Positions 25,541 through 34,699 of a stretch of DNA of 41,204 nucleotides are shown piece by piece (position 1 is the stretch's first letter; every line of letters starts with the position of its first letter). This stretch comes from Weeksellaceae bacterium (lineage in GTDB: Bacteria; Bacteroidota; Bacteroidia; Flavobacteriales; Weeksellaceae): contig JAKOOG010000256.1 of assembly GCA_022701545.1 (NCBI GenBank), positions 1-41,204 on the forward strand. Direction: 5' to 3'. The notes under the pieces are model-generated. The model was not told where the DNA came from and made no database searches. It saw only the letters and a program-made list of their open reading frames with translations. The position numbers were made by a program, and so were the translations under genes.

Positions 25541-25567
25541 AAATTTACCCGGAATCCGGGTAAATTT
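25541..25567 (-). terminator. Intrinsic terminator of the FKBP gene
   Basis: AATTTACCCGG and CCGGGTAAATT form an 11-bp stem with a tiny loop, with T-runs on both sides; it lies 23 bp after the FKBP stop and could work in both directions. Confidence 0.8.
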
Positions 25568-25589
25568 TTAAGCTATTTTTAAGGAAAAC

Positions 25590-26024
25590 CTATTTGATGT
25601 CCAGTAATTCCACTTCAAAAACCAAGGTTGAATTCGGTCCGATTTCCTTGCTGATCTGCTGATCGCCATACGCAAGGTGCGGCGGAATAATCAGCCTCCA
25701 CTTGCTGCCCACCGGCATCAGCTGAAGCGCTTCCGTCCATCCCTTAATTACTTTGTTCAAAGGAAATGAAGCGGGCGTTCCTCTTTTTACCGAGCTGTCA
25801 AACACTTTTCCGGTAATGGTTGTTCCATGGTAATGGCATTTTACGGTTGATCTCGGTCCCGGTTTCGGCCCGTCGCCTTCCGTGATGATCTCATACTGCA
25901 ACCCGCTTGGGAGTTCAACCACACTTTCTCTTTTTCCGTATTCCGCCATATATTCCTGTCCGTCTTTCAGGTTTTTTTCTGCCTGCTCTTTTTTACGTTT
26001 GAATAACATATCTGCTACGCCCAT
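25590..26024 (-). CDS. FKBP-type peptidyl-prolyl isomerase
   Basis: A 144-residue cytoplasmic protein with a short lysine-rich helical N-terminus and one FKBP domain (residues ~50-144). Conserved pieces are VKCHYHGTTITGKVFDSS near 62, FPLNKVIKGWTEALQLMPVG near 86, and IPPHLAYGDQ near 112; the tyrosine, aspartate, phenylalanine and tryptophan that line the FKBP pocket are all present. It catalyses cis-trans isomerisation of prolyl bonds and aids folding. No signal peptide is visible. The terminator that follows shows it is a transcript end. Confidence 0.9.
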   Translation of the reverse strand: MGVADMLFKRKKEQAEKNLKDGQEYMAEYGKRESVVELPSGLQYEIITEGDGPKPGPRSTVKCHYHGTTITGKVFDSSVKRGTPASFPLNKVIKGWTEALQLMPVGSKWRLIIPPHLAYGDQQISKEIGPNSTLVFEVELLDIK

Positions 26025-26221
26025 AATTAATTTTTTTACAAAGATAGGATTTTAGCACGGGATGACGGAAACCGGAAGATGGAGGTTAAAATTTTATTTA
26101 CAGCCATTTCAAATTCCTGATAATCAGTTTGTAGATTTTACGCCCGAAAAGTTCAGATATGTTTAATACTGTATTAACACGTTTGCGGAAAGTTGGCGTT
26201 ATAATTGGACTTAAAAACTAA

Positions 26222-27223
26222 ATGCCAAGTCCATTAAGATATAATAAGAGTTTTGATAAGCTGACTGATGAGGAACGGGAACTCCTTGAGATCAATAAAA
26301 AAAGCATTGCCGATTTCGTCGAACAGTCATCTTCCGTAAGTGACGTTACTTATGCAACCCGAAATGCCCATGCCAAAACCTATGCGGTTGCCAAGGGAGA
26401 ATTTATTATTGAACGTGATCTTCCGGAAGAGTTGCAGCCGTTTTTTGATAAAGAGAAATATGATCTCACCCTACGTTTCTCTAACGCCCATCCGAAAATC
26501 ATCAGGGGTAAAAAGGACATTCCGGCTTACGGATTTGCCGTCAAGATCAAAGATGAAAACGGGGTGCTGCTGGCAAATTTTCCTTTGGTAAATTTTCCAC
26601 TATTCCCGATTAATTCCGTAAGCACTTTTCTAAAACTGTTTACTTCCGTGAACCGCTTTTTTATCAAGAGGTGGAGTTCTTTTTCTTTACTAATGCAGAT
26701 TATTAAAGTAATTCCTTCAACGTTTACAGGGTCTTTCATAAAAAACATCTTTAAGCTCTGGAGGAAGCGGAATGATTTTTTCCTTTCTTTCGACTATCAT
26801 TCGGTAGGCGTGTACCGGCTGGGAGATTACATGATGAAAATTAAGCTTAATCCTCAGTCCGTACCTAAAAATTTCGGAAAGCGGCTGAAGGTAAAAGGGG
26901 CCCTGGAACATTACTTAAATACAGAACATTTTGCAGCGGATGTCATGATCCAGCTTTGTTACGACCTGAAAGACCAGCCCGTCAATCAACTGAATGTGGA
27001 ATGGAAAAACTCACCCTTCATTAAAATCGGGGAAATCAGAATCGGTAAAAACAGCCTTCTCGATCCGTATGCCTGTGAAAATGAAATGCTTTCCTTCAAT
27101 CCTTTTGAGAGCAAAATCTTCTTCCAGCCGGTCGGAAAACTGCAGAAACTGCGTGAAGATGCCTACAGGGTTTCGATGCAAACGAGACTGAAGATCAATA
27201 AGCTGCTTAAATATGATAAGTGA
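26222..27223 (+). CDS. Catalase-fold heme protein
   Basis: A 333-residue protein related to the catalase superfamily. The N-terminal part reads RNAHAKTYAVAKGEF (about residues 47-61), where the histidine corresponds to the distal catalytic histidine, then LRFSNAHPK near 90-98 and KDIPAYGFAVKI near 103-114. The canonical proximal RxxxY heme motif is not clear. Length and sequence are well short of a classical catalase, more like the catalase-related small proteins also related to allene oxide synthase domains. Peroxide- or fatty-acid-hydroperoxide chemistry is possible but unproven. A TTTG..TATAATTG pair lies upstream at short spacing. The gene converges on terC across a shared terminator. Confidence 0.75.
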   Translation: MPSPLRYNKSFDKLTDEERELLEINKKSIADFVEQSSSVSDVTYATRNAHAKTYAVAKGEFIIERDLPEELQPFFDKEKYDLTLRFSNAHPKIIRGKKDIPAYGFAVKIKDENGVLLANFPLVNFPLFPINSVSTFLKLFTSVNRFFIKRWSSFSLLMQIIKVIPSTFTGSFIKNIFKLWRKRNDFFLSFDYHSVGVYRLGDYMMKIKLNPQSVPKNFGKRLKVKGALEHYLNTEHFAADVMIQLCYDLKDQPVNQLNVEWKNSPFIKIGEIRIGKNSLLDPYACENEMLSFNPFESKIFFQPVGKLQKLREDAYRVSMQTRLKINKLLKYDK

Positions 27224-27332
27224 GAAGTGAATTTTGCTCCGCAAGTAAATAGGTAATTGCCAACAGAAATAAAATTCAGAAGCGCAGCGGATTCACCTGC
27301 AGGAATTGACCGTTTACAAATTATTCCCCAAT

Positions 27333-27367
27333 AAAAAAGGCTTTACACAATGGTAAAGCCTTTTTTA
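27333..27367. terminator. Bidirectional terminator between the catalase-like gene and terC
   Basis: AAAAAAGGCTTTAC and GTAAAGCCTTTTTT form a 14-bp stem with a 6-nt loop, with A/T flanks that give a T-run on either strand. Confidence 0.9.
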
Positions 27368-27383
27368 TTAATTTAATCTAAAA

Positions 27384-28424
27384 TTAGTCTTCGAGTTCTT
27401 CTTTTTCTTCCTTTTTATCCGGGAAAATGAGTGACAGAATTACGGAGATCGCCAGAACCCCGCCTACAATTCCCAAAGACACCGGAGATGGAATATGAAT
27501 CCACGGTGCGATCAGCATTTTTACTCCGATGAACGTCAGGATCACGGCCAGACCATAAGGCAGCTTACTGAACATATGGATAAAATTCGCCAACAGGAAA
27601 TACAGAGACCGTAATCCTAAAATTGCGAAAATATTCGACGTGTAGAGGATAAACGGATCATTGGAGATGGCAAAGATTGCCGGGATGGAATCTACTGCAA
27701 AAAGCACATCGGTAAATTCGATAACGGCTACGACTACCAAAAGCGGCGTGGCCATTTTCATCCCGTTCTGAACGGTAAAGAATTTATCGCCGACATAGTT
27801 GTCTGAAACTTTCCAGAATCTTTTGATCAGACGGGCTCCCGCGGTATTGCTGTAGTCTTCATCTTCGTCATCATCACCGCCACCCCAGGATTTAATCCCA
27901 GCATAAACGAGGAAGAGCCCGAATAGTGCCATCACAATGTTTATTTTTACCGGATGTCCGAAAATATTCATTTCCGGCAGATACGTCAGGTTAATCAGCC
28001 CTACGCCTGCAAAGATGAAAACGGCTCTGAAGATCAACGCTCCGATAATCCCCCAGAACAGCACTTTATGATGCAGGTACTTCGGAACTTTAAAGAATCC
28101 GAAAACCAGGATGAAAACGAATAAATTATCCACCGAAAGCGCCTTCTCAATCCAGTAGGCCGCCTGGTATTGCGTGAATTTCTCCACGGCCACCTCATGG
28201 CTGCCAGGCCCCAGATCTGAGTTGTATACCCAATAGACAACACCCGAAAATATCATGGACAGCGAGATCCATACAATTGACCAGATGGTGGCTTCTTTGG
28301 AAGAAACCTCATGACTTTTTTTATTGAAAACCCCCAAGTCGAGGAGCAACATGATAACCACCGTTACCGCGAATCCCCAAACCAGACCGGGATGAAGATC
28401 CAAAATGCTAGTATTTTGTCCCAC
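27384..28424 (-). CDS. terC: TerC-family integral membrane protein
   Basis: A 346-residue protein with about nine hydrophobic helices. Conserved acidic motifs of the family are visible: WIEKALSVDNLFVFILVF near residue 90 and TDVLFAVDSIPAIFAI near 238. TerC/Alx proteins are metal (Mn or related) transporters or membrane anchors for Ter complexes. It is the last gene of a leftward ter operon with two TerD paralogues, TelA and an unknown gene. A short acidic cytoplasmic tail (KKEEKEELED) ends the protein. Tellurite resistance is the historic name; stress and metal homeostasis is the likely physiological role. Confidence 0.92.
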   Translation of the reverse strand: MGQNTSILDLHPGLVWGFAVTVVIMLLLDLGVFNKKSHEVSSKEATIWSIVWISLSMIFSGVVYWVYNSDLGPGSHEVAVEKFTQYQAAYWIEKALSVDNLFVFILVFGFFKVPKYLHHKVLFWGIIGALIFRAVFIFAGVGLINLTYLPEMNIFGHPVKINIVMALFGLFLVYAGIKSWGGGDDDEDEDYSNTAGARLIKRFWKVSDNYVGDKFFTVQNGMKMATPLLVVVAVIEFTDVLFAVDSIPAIFAISNDPFILYTSNIFAILGLRSLYFLLANFIHMFSKLPYGLAVILTFIGVKMLIAPWIHIPSPVSLGIVGGVLAISVILSLIFPDKKEEKEELED

Positions 28425-28556
28425 TTTTTACTTTATGTTATTATATGATAAAAGCAATAGCTGTATGAAAACAGATATTGCCATTAGTTGATTATTATTA
28501 AGATTCAACAGATTTTAAATTTGGCCAAAGCCAATTCCCATTGATACCTGTCTATC

Positions 28557-29168
28557 CTACAAATATTTCTGCTTTACGGTTTCTATTGTTTCCTGCAGTT
28601 TCCGGTCGGCGGTCGGGTCTCCGATCGCGTTGAATTTCCATTCCCCGTTTCTTTTATAGAAAACGCCCATCACCATAGCAACGTGGCCCTTGAAAGAAGC
28701 ATCGTTTGCAATATCATATTTAGCGAAAACTTCTCTGACGTTGGTTGGCGTTCCTTCATAAATCCTGATGGATGCAAAAGGGATCGTTCCGAAATCCTGG
28801 CCTTTATAGCTGTTCAGTACCAATGCTACGTGCTCTACATTAGCATCCAGATTGCTGAAATCTACGGTGATCACTTCATTGTCCAGTCCGTCGTTTCCGT
28901 TCACGTCACCGGTTAAGTCGTCCCCGCTGTGTTTTACGGCACCGTTTTTAGACTTCAGGTTCCCGAAATAAATGATTTCAGTAGCATTTTTGTTAGCATC
29001 ATATAAAATACAGCTTCCGTCCAGGTCTACCGCCTCTCTGGTAACGCCCCCGAAAAATCCTTTTTTCTCGATTGCTCCCCAGTTGATTCCCACACAAGCC
29101 TGTGAAAGCGTGGTTCCGTTTTCTTTGGTAAGGTTAATTCTCTGACCTTTTTGTAAGTTAATAGCCAT
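28557..29168 (-). CDS. terD: TerD-family protein
   Basis: A 203-residue TerD/TerE/TerZ-family protein. The start MAINLQKGQRINL is typical. Calcium-binding acidic motifs are seen at VDLDGSCILYD (about residues 47-57) and HSGDDLTGDVNGNDGLDNE (about 80-98). TerD proteins bind calcium and are thought to assemble with TerC, TelA and metal-sensing proteins in a stress response. The C-terminal tail has about 20 extra residues compared with the other paralogue here. Confidence 0.9.
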   Translation of the reverse strand: MAINLQKGQRINLTKENGTTLSQACVGINWGAIEKKGFFGGVTREAVDLDGSCILYDANKNATEIIYFGNLKSKNGAVKHSGDDLTGDVNGNDGLDNEVITVDFSNLDANVEHVALVLNSYKGQDFGTIPFASIRIYEGTPTNVREVFAKYDIANDASFKGHVAMVMGVFYKRNGEWKFNAIGDPTADRKLQETIETVKQKYL

Positions 29169-29225
29169 CTTTTTATATTTAGTTTGTTAATTTGTTTTTT
29201 GCAAAGCGTTACTTTGATTTCGCTT

Positions 29226-30176
29226 TTAATTGTTATTTAAATTTAAATTCAGCATCGCACGGAGAATATTGGTTTCTTCGTTGATGTCGAACATTTTGCT
29301 CATGATGTCCGTGTTTTCCAGATTTTTAATATAATCTTTCAGGACACCGGTTACCTGTTCGGGCAATACTTTTTTTCTTTCATTCATTGTTTCTTCCAGC
29401 TGTTCATTTTTTCTTTTAAGCTGATAGACAATGGTTCCCTGGTTTGATTCGTTTGGGCTCATATCAAGCTTTTCCAGTTTTTTCGGATCTGCCAGGTACA
29501 TTTTCCTGCCTTCGACATCGAAGATGAAATGATCTTCGGACTGAAAAATCTTAAAGAGCTCATATTCGTTTCCGGAAATCTGATAGCCACATATAAAACG
29601 GACCTTAAAATTCTGAATATTAAGCCGTCCCAGCAGTTTTCTTTCAATCTGGTACTCCTGATACCGGTAGGCCGGAAAATTTCCGGATTGCAGCAGGTTT
29701 TCATCAACTCCTGATCTGTAAAACTCACCAGCATATTTTTTATAAAAATACAGCACATGGTCCCAGTTCAGCCGGAATTTTTCTTCTGTAAGATCGTTGT
29801 AGAGGCTTTTCAGCTGACTGGAAAAAGTACCGCTGTACATCTTACGGTCCGTTTCAAAACCGTCTATCCGTTTTTCTTCGAATCCGGAAATGTACTTGCT
29901 GTTGACTTCCATTTCATTGATTACCGCCAGCATGTCATTTTCCTTCTGTCTTTTAATTTTCGTTAAAAGTTCGATCAGGCTGTCGGTGAACTGCAGGTGA
30001 AAAAGTTCCAGCTTGCTGTAATCCAGTCCTTTGTTTTCCTGAAAAAGGTTGTGGATAATATCCGTCTTGATGTAGATGGAAATGATATCGACATTTTCAA
30101 AAAAATTCGCGAGAAGCTTAAGTTTCGTTAATCTTCTCTTGCTTTGGGACATGATATTTACGGCATCTTCATTCAC
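29226..30176 (-). CDS. Unknown ter-operon protein
   Basis: A 316-residue soluble protein of mixed alpha-beta character. No signal peptide or transmembrane helix is seen. There is a long helical N-terminal half (residues ~1-130), a compact middle with aromatic residues (VRFICGYQISGNEYELFKIF near 190), and a coiled-coil-like segment near 250-290. I do not recognise the family. Position between TelA and TerD in one transcript suggests that it acts with them. Confidence 0.75.
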   Translation of the reverse strand: MNEDAVNIMSQSKRRLTKLKLLANFFENVDIISIYIKTDIIHNLFQENKGLDYSKLELFHLQFTDSLIELLTKIKRQKENDMLAVINEMEVNSKYISGFEEKRIDGFETDRKMYSGTFSSQLKSLYNDLTEEKFRLNWDHVLYFYKKYAGEFYRSGVDENLLQSGNFPAYRYQEYQIERKLLGRLNIQNFKVRFICGYQISGNEYELFKIFQSEDHFIFDVEGRKMYLADPKKLEKLDMSPNESNQGTIVYQLKRKNEQLEETMNERKKVLPEQVTGVLKDYIKNLENTDIMSKMFDINEETNILRAMLNLNLNNN

Positions 30177-30189
30177 CTTGCTGCTGCGA

Positions 30190-31362
30190 TTATCCTCTTA
30201 CGTTGGCTTTCAGTTCGTGCTCCAGGGTCATCAGATCCTGATCCAGCTTTCTTCGTCCTTCGGCACCCTGCTTCTGGATTTGTTTTACTTCGTTTAAAGT
30301 ATTGATCAGCTTCGAAGTTGTTTCTCTTAAAACATCTACCGAAACGATGGTCTGCTCGTTGGCTCTTGCTACATTTACGGAGTTCTGTCCCAGACGCTCG
30401 GCATTTTTCCTCAGAATGTCTTCGGTAGTCGCTGAAACCTTCTGCTGAATCTCGATGCTCTGCTGCTGCCTGTACATGGCTACGGCCAATGACAGCTGGT
30501 TTTTCCAGAGCGGCAATGTTGTCGTAAGGATCGTCTGTGCTTTTTCAGCAATCGAAACGTTGTTGTTCTGAACGAGTCTGATCTGCGGAAGCGACTGCAT
30601 CATGATCAGGCGTACCACCTTCAGGTCGGCCAGTCTCCGGTCCAGTCTTGCGATAAAATCCCTTTTGTCGGCAATCTGGTAATCCTGGAATTCCTGCGGA
30701 TTGGCTTCCATGTGGGCCAGTTCGGCACCGGCTTTTTCCATTCTCAGGTTTCCGATGATCACCAGCTCTTCAATCTGCTTGATGGCATTGACGTTGCTTT
30801 CGAAAATCGTCTGCAGAACGGCATTATCTTTTGTGGAAGTAATGATTCCCGCGTTTACTTTGTAGGCAATCTGATCGATGTTGTTGATGATTTTATCGTA
30901 TTTGGCAAACAGATTCTCGATCTGCGTCATCACGCTTTTCATGAAAGGCAGCTTGCTTAAGAAGCTTTTGAATTTATTCTGGTTTAATTCTTCAACATCT
31001 ACGTAATTCAGCTCAACCAATAGATTATTGATCAGCTCTCCCACTTCCCCGGAATTGGATCTTCTTACATTTCCCAGGAAGCTGTCACTCTGGTTGGATA
31101 AGGTTCTCTGAAGCTCTGATCCGAAGTTTACAATCGATCCCGGATTGGTTTCATCGATGGAATCGGCCAGAGTCTCATATTTCCGGCGTTCTTCCGACTG
31201 CAATTGGGTAAGGTTTACGTTTCCATCCCGGTCTACAAGAGGCGCCGGCGGCGTACTTGGTGTCGCCATGCCTGGCGGCGGTGCCATCGGCGTCGGTTCG
31301 AAGGTTTTTAAAGGCTCGATGGATCCAAGCGGATCTATAGGTTGATTTTCCTGATTGTCCAT
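30190..31362 (-). CDS. Toxic anion resistance protein TelA
   Basis: A 390-residue helical protein of the TelA/KlaA family. The N-terminal ~45 residues are proline-rich (EPTPMAPPPGMATPSTPP). The TelA body follows: coiled segments with RRSNSGEVGELINNLLVELN near 105 and the family core NNVSIAEKAQTILTTTLPLW near residues 270-289, then VAMYRQQQSIE. TelA proteins associate with TerC/TerD-type systems and confer resistance to tellurite and other stresses by an unknown mechanism. The gene lies 6 bp downstream of a TerD gene. Confidence 0.9.
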   Translation of the reverse strand: MDNQENQPIDPLGSIEPLKTFEPTPMAPPPGMATPSTPPAPLVDRDGNVNLTQLQSEERRKYETLADSIDETNPGSIVNFGSELQRTLSNQSDSFLGNVRRSNSGEVGELINNLLVELNYVDVEELNQNKFKSFLSKLPFMKSVMTQIENLFAKYDKIINNIDQIAYKVNAGIITSTKDNAVLQTIFESNVNAIKQIEELVIIGNLRMEKAGAELAHMEANPQEFQDYQIADKRDFIARLDRRLADLKVVRLIMMQSLPQIRLVQNNNVSIAEKAQTILTTTLPLWKNQLSLAVAMYRQQQSIEIQQKVSATTEDILRKNAERLGQNSVNVARANEQTIVSVDVLRETTSKLINTLNEVKQIQKQGAEGRRKLDQDLMTLEHELKANVRG

Positions 31363-31368
31363 GGTAAA

Positions 31369-31923
31369 TTATTGATAGATTGCTACAAATTTTTCAAGGC
31401 CTTCCCTTTGTCCGGAACCTACGGCTTCAAACTTCCATTCGCCGTTTCTGTTGTAGATCCTTCCGAATTCCACTGCGGTTTCTATGGAGAAGTCTTCATC
31501 CAGTTCGTATTTTAAAATTTCTTCGTTCGTTTCGGTATTGAAGATCCTGATGAATGAGTTTCTCACCTGCCCGAAGTTCTGTCTTCTGGAATCGGCCTCA
31601 TGGATCGTCACCACCACGGTGATTTCTTTTACGGCCGGATCAATTTTAGTAAGATCGATTTTAATCTGCTCATCATCTCCGTTTCCGTCTCCTGTCAGGT
31701 TATCCCCCGAGTGGATCACGGCTTTATCCGGAGATTCCAGGTTGTTGTAAAAGATAAAGTGGTTATCGGAAACCAGCTTTTTGTTTTCGCCTAACAAAAA
31801 TAAAGAGGCGTCGAGGTCGAAAGCCGTTCCCGTTGATGTATTATTGGTGTCCCATCCTAAACCTACGGTGAATTTCGGTGCATTTATATTTTCTCTCTGT
31901 CCTTTCTGTAAGTTAATAGCCAT
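31369..31923 (-). CDS. TerD-family protein (TerE/TerZ-like)
   Basis: A 184-residue paralogue of the TerD protein at 28.6-29.2 kb. It starts MAINLQKGQRENINAP, and has acidic motifs FDLDASLFLLGEN near residue 36 and HSGDNLTGDGNGDDEQIKID near 72, expected to bind calcium. The first bases overlap the last codons of the PRTase-like gene by 11 bp, so translation is coupled. It closely resembles TerE/TerZ-type members. Confidence 0.9.
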   Translation of the reverse strand: MAINLQKGQRENINAPKFTVGLGWDTNNTSTGTAFDLDASLFLLGENKKLVSDNHFIFYNNLESPDKAVIHSGDNLTGDGNGDDEQIKIDLTKIDPAVKEITVVVTIHEADSRRQNFGQVRNSFIRIFNTETNEEILKYELDEDFSIETAVEFGRIYNRNGEWKFEAVGSGQREGLEKFVAIYQ

Positions 31924-32737
31924 AATATAATTCGGTTTGTGTTAAAGTGTTTATGTTGTTTTCGTATTCTTTTATTAAATGATAATTGTTGCTGATGGCC
32001 AGTTCCAGGAGATGATCCATCTGCTCCTTTTTTACTTTAGACGTAAGATACTCAAAATTACCTGAATCCAGGCCTAAAATATATTTTACAATCCTGGTAT
32101 TGAACTGAAAGCTTGGTTTTGACATTACTTCTGCCACATGTCCCACATCTTTTACTGCATAGTAATTAAAATAGTTTTCAATCTTTGGGTCCAGATCAAA
32201 ATTCATCAGCTCTGCATAATACATAAATAAAAAATCGGCTTCCACCTGGTATTCATTTAGAATCTTGTTTACGGTAAACTCGTGGCTTCCCGTAATTTTA
32301 ATATCATCTATAAAAATACAAAGTTTTCCCCGAAGAAAATCTTTATCCAGGTAATAAGTGTCGTTGGCGATTAAATTTTTCCGGTCCTCGAAACTTAAAT
32401 TTCCATAATCCGTGGTGTAGGTATGGTTCCTGTTGATTTTTGAAAGGATGCTTGATCGTTTTCCTTTCCGGAACAAATAGAAATCGAGATGCTTTTTAAA
32501 GTAAAAGCAAAGAAAATTGGAAGCGGTAGGAATCGCCATATACGGGCTTGGCAGGACCACAATATCTTTATCAGTAGCTAAAACAGGCTCATGCTCGGAA
32601 ATAAATCCTTCAAACAGTTCTTTTGCAAATTTCTCGGCATATAACTTATCGCCATACTTGAAAAAGCTGTACTCTTCGGGCAAAAAACTGAATTCATCCT
32701 CCGAATGAATGTGGTGTAAGCTGTATCTCTTATTCAT
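31913..32737 (-). CDS. Phosphoribosyltransferase-like protein of the ter operon
   Basis: A 274-residue protein. The segment LCIFIDDIKITGSHEFTVNK near residues 138-157 matches the PRPP-binding motif of the PRTase fold, with two adjacent aspartates followed by TGSHE. The rest resembles no single classical PRTase, as in the Ter-associated PRTase families described by comparative genomics of Ter systems. Those families are proposed to modify or synthesise a nucleoside-like metabolite; no substrate is visible here. It overlaps the next gene (TerD) and follows the HAD gene by 2 bp. Confidence 0.7.
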   Translation of the reverse strand: MNKRYSLHHIHSEDEFSFLPEEYSFFKYGDKLYAEKFAKELFEGFISEHEPVLATDKDIVVLPSPYMAIPTASNFLCFYFKKHLDFYLFRKGKRSSILSKINRNHTYTTDYGNLSFEDRKNLIANDTYYLDKDFLRGKLCIFIDDIKITGSHEFTVNKILNEYQVEADFLFMYYAELMNFDLDPKIENYFNYYAVKDVGHVAEVMSKPSFQFNTRIVKYILGLDSGNFEYLTSKVKKEQMDHLLELAISNNYHLIKEYENNINTLTQTELYYGY

Positions 32738-32739
32738 AA

Positions 32740-33414
32740 TTATATGTTGTGGGTAAGCAAGTATGCATTGAAACCGAAATCTTTGGCGCCCTGATAATCG
32801 GCTACCGGATTATCGCCGATATGGAGAATCTGCTTCAGGTCCAGTTCAGGATTTTTAATTAAATTTTTCACTTCCTGAAAGATCTTCGGATCCGGTTTGG
32901 AACAGTTGATTTCATCGGAATAGATATGGAAATCGATATACTGATCAAGATTTTCATTAATCAGGAACTTTCTCATGGTTTTGCCCTTAATAAATCCTGT
33001 ATTGCTAAGGATATTAATTGTTTTTCCCTGATTTTTAATTTCATCGAAAAACTGGTGTAAATTTTCAAAAATAACCACAGGTTTGTATTCCAGGAACAAG
33101 TCTTCACTTTTCCGGTAAAACTCATGCAGCTGATCTTTACGGATTGTTTTCAAATCTACACCCAGCGCATTTAAAATCAATAAGTAGATCTCAAAAGTAT
33201 CCACATTCCCGCCAAGGACTTCATTAATGGTATTGCAAAGGTCATCGTAATATTTTACGACTTTCGCGACCTCATCAAGCGGCTTATCCACCTCGAAAAA
33301 TGATGCGAAGAGCTCCACTCTTTTTGCTTTGAATTCAGGGTGAGATTTTATTAAGGTGAGCCACAGGTCAAAAGAAAAATGGGAATGACTGCGGATGTCT
33401 ATATCTGTTTTCAA
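32740..33414 (-). CDS. HAD-superfamily hydrolase of the ter operon
   Basis: A 224-residue HAD phosphatase. Motif I is FDLWLTL (residues 15-21), where the second aspartate of the usual DxDxT is a tryptophan (DLWLT); such sequences occur in some HAD subgroups. Motif II is ILSNTGF near 137, the lysine of motif III is in CSKPDPKIF near 170, and motif IV is HIGDNPVADYQGAKDFG near 197. It is the first gene of the ter operon and, with the PRTase-like gene, fits the biosynthetic Ter module described by comparative genomics. The W in motif I may alter the acid-base step. Confidence 0.82.
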   Translation of the reverse strand: MKTDIDIRSHSHFSFDLWLTLIKSHPEFKAKRVELFASFFEVDKPLDEVAKVVKYYDDLCNTINEVLGGNVDTFEIYLLILNALGVDLKTIRKDQLHEFYRKSEDLFLEYKPVVIFENLHQFFDEIKNQGKTINILSNTGFIKGKTMRKFLINENLDQYIDFHIYSDEINCSKPDPKIFQEVKNLIKNPELDLKQILHIGDNPVADYQGAKDFGFNAYLLTHNI

Positions 33415-33763
33415 AATGTTATAAGTTAAAATTCATTTAGCTTTCCTGAAAAAGATCAACGGGTTCATGCTTTTTCATCATTAGTTTTAACGAATGGTTA
33501 TAATCCTCTCCAAAGATAGAATTTTCTCCCTTATTCTGTTTTTTTTTAAGAATATTTAAGATAATGATCAGAGAATATTCGGATAAAACAGATACATCTC
33601 ACCATAAATTACAATATAATAATTATTCAAAATATAACACTTTTTAATACATATTATATATATTTTAGACATTAAAATAAATTAAATCATATAAATAATA
33701 CCACACCTACTCAATTTTTATCATTTATTATTTCTATATTTGAATTGTTAAAATAAATAATCT
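33415..33763. other. Divergent regulatory spacer
   Basis: AT-rich (the last ~200 bp very strongly) with no coding frame. A TATCTTTG box on the minus strand at 33511-33518 is a candidate -7 element for the ter operon, about 100 bp before its first codon. A second box serves the gene to the right. Confidence 0.45.
33735..33742 (+). promoter_or_regulatory. -7 box for the LamG gene
   Basis: TATATTTG matches TAnnTTTG and is 21 bp before the ATG. Upstream is mostly A/T; a -33 box is not clear. Confidence 0.45.
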
Positions 33764-34699
33764 ATGAAAAAAATCTATTTGTTAGCCTGTGTGCTTATCG
33801 CAGGAATTTCTCACGCCCAAACTCCAACTTATGTTCCGGCTTCGGGACTGGTCGCCTGGTGGGGATTCAGCGGAAACGCCAACGATTCCAGCGGGAATAA
33901 TAACAACCTTATGGTAAACGGGGCCACCCTTACGGCCGACCGGTATGGGAATGCCAATTCGGCCTATTCTTTTGACGGAAGCAGCAGCTATCTTACCAAC
34001 AGTGCCCTATCGTATACTTTTTCGCAATCCGGAGCCCACTCTATTTCGTTCTGGATCAACCGAACATCAACTTCAGACGGGGTAGCCATGATGAGCGGGT
34101 CTAATGCTTCTTCCAATTTCATCTGGCTGATCCAGTCGGATGCTTCTAAAATCGTTTATGGAACCAATAAACAGGGATTTTCCTGGACATGGGCCACTGG
34201 TACAACTTATACCACAGGACAATGGAATCACTATGTGGCAGTATATAGCAACCAAAGCATGAATCTTTACAGAAACGGCGTATTGGTTGCTACAAACACC
34301 AATGCTTATACCGGAACTGCCCAGGCTGCATTGCCCATTTATATCGGCAGAGCCATCAGCGGAGGTTATATCGCGGCCAACATAGACGATGTAGGGATAT
34401 GGAACAGGGCACTGACGACCAGTGAGATCAACCAGCTTTACAGCGCCTCCCTTTCTACCAAGGAGGTAAAAACACAATTGGTTTCAGGCAGCATTGCTCC
34501 GAATCCGGCCAGAGATTATATCGAGTTTCACGCCCCGGTAAAAGGAACAAAAGCCTATATCATTACCGATGCAAACGGCAGGCTTTTATCCAGAGGACAG
34601 ATTTCGGACAAAGAGAAAATCAATGTATCGGAACTTTCCAAGGGAGTTTACTTTTTAGAAATTGAAGGAGTAAACATACTGAAGTTCATTAAAGAATAA
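33764..34699 (+). CDS. LamG-domain protein secreted by T9SS
   Basis: A 311-residue secreted protein: signal peptide to HAQ (residue 19), a LamG/concanavalin-like domain (ASGLVAWWGFSGNANDSSGN near residues 26-45, YSFDGSSSYL near 69, DDVGIWNRALTTSEI near 207), and a T9SS type A sorting domain (SIAPNPARDYIEF near 244, ending GVYFLEIEG). It is exported by the Sec system and then by the type IX system to the surface or medium. The LamG fold usually binds carbohydrates. It appears monocistronic. Confidence 0.88.
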   Translation: MKKIYLLACVLIAGISHAQTPTYVPASGLVAWWGFSGNANDSSGNNNNLMVNGATLTADRYGNANSAYSFDGSSSYLTNSALSYTFSQSGAHSISFWINRTSTSDGVAMMSGSNASSNFIWLIQSDASKIVYGTNKQGFSWTWATGTTYTTGQWNHYVAVYSNQSMNLYRNGVLVATNTNAYTGTAQAALPIYIGRAISGGYIAANIDDVGIWNRALTTSEINQLYSASLSTKEVKTQLVSGSIAPNPARDYIEFHAPVKGTKAYIITDANGRLLSRGQISDKEKINVSELSKGVYFLEIEGVNILKFIKE

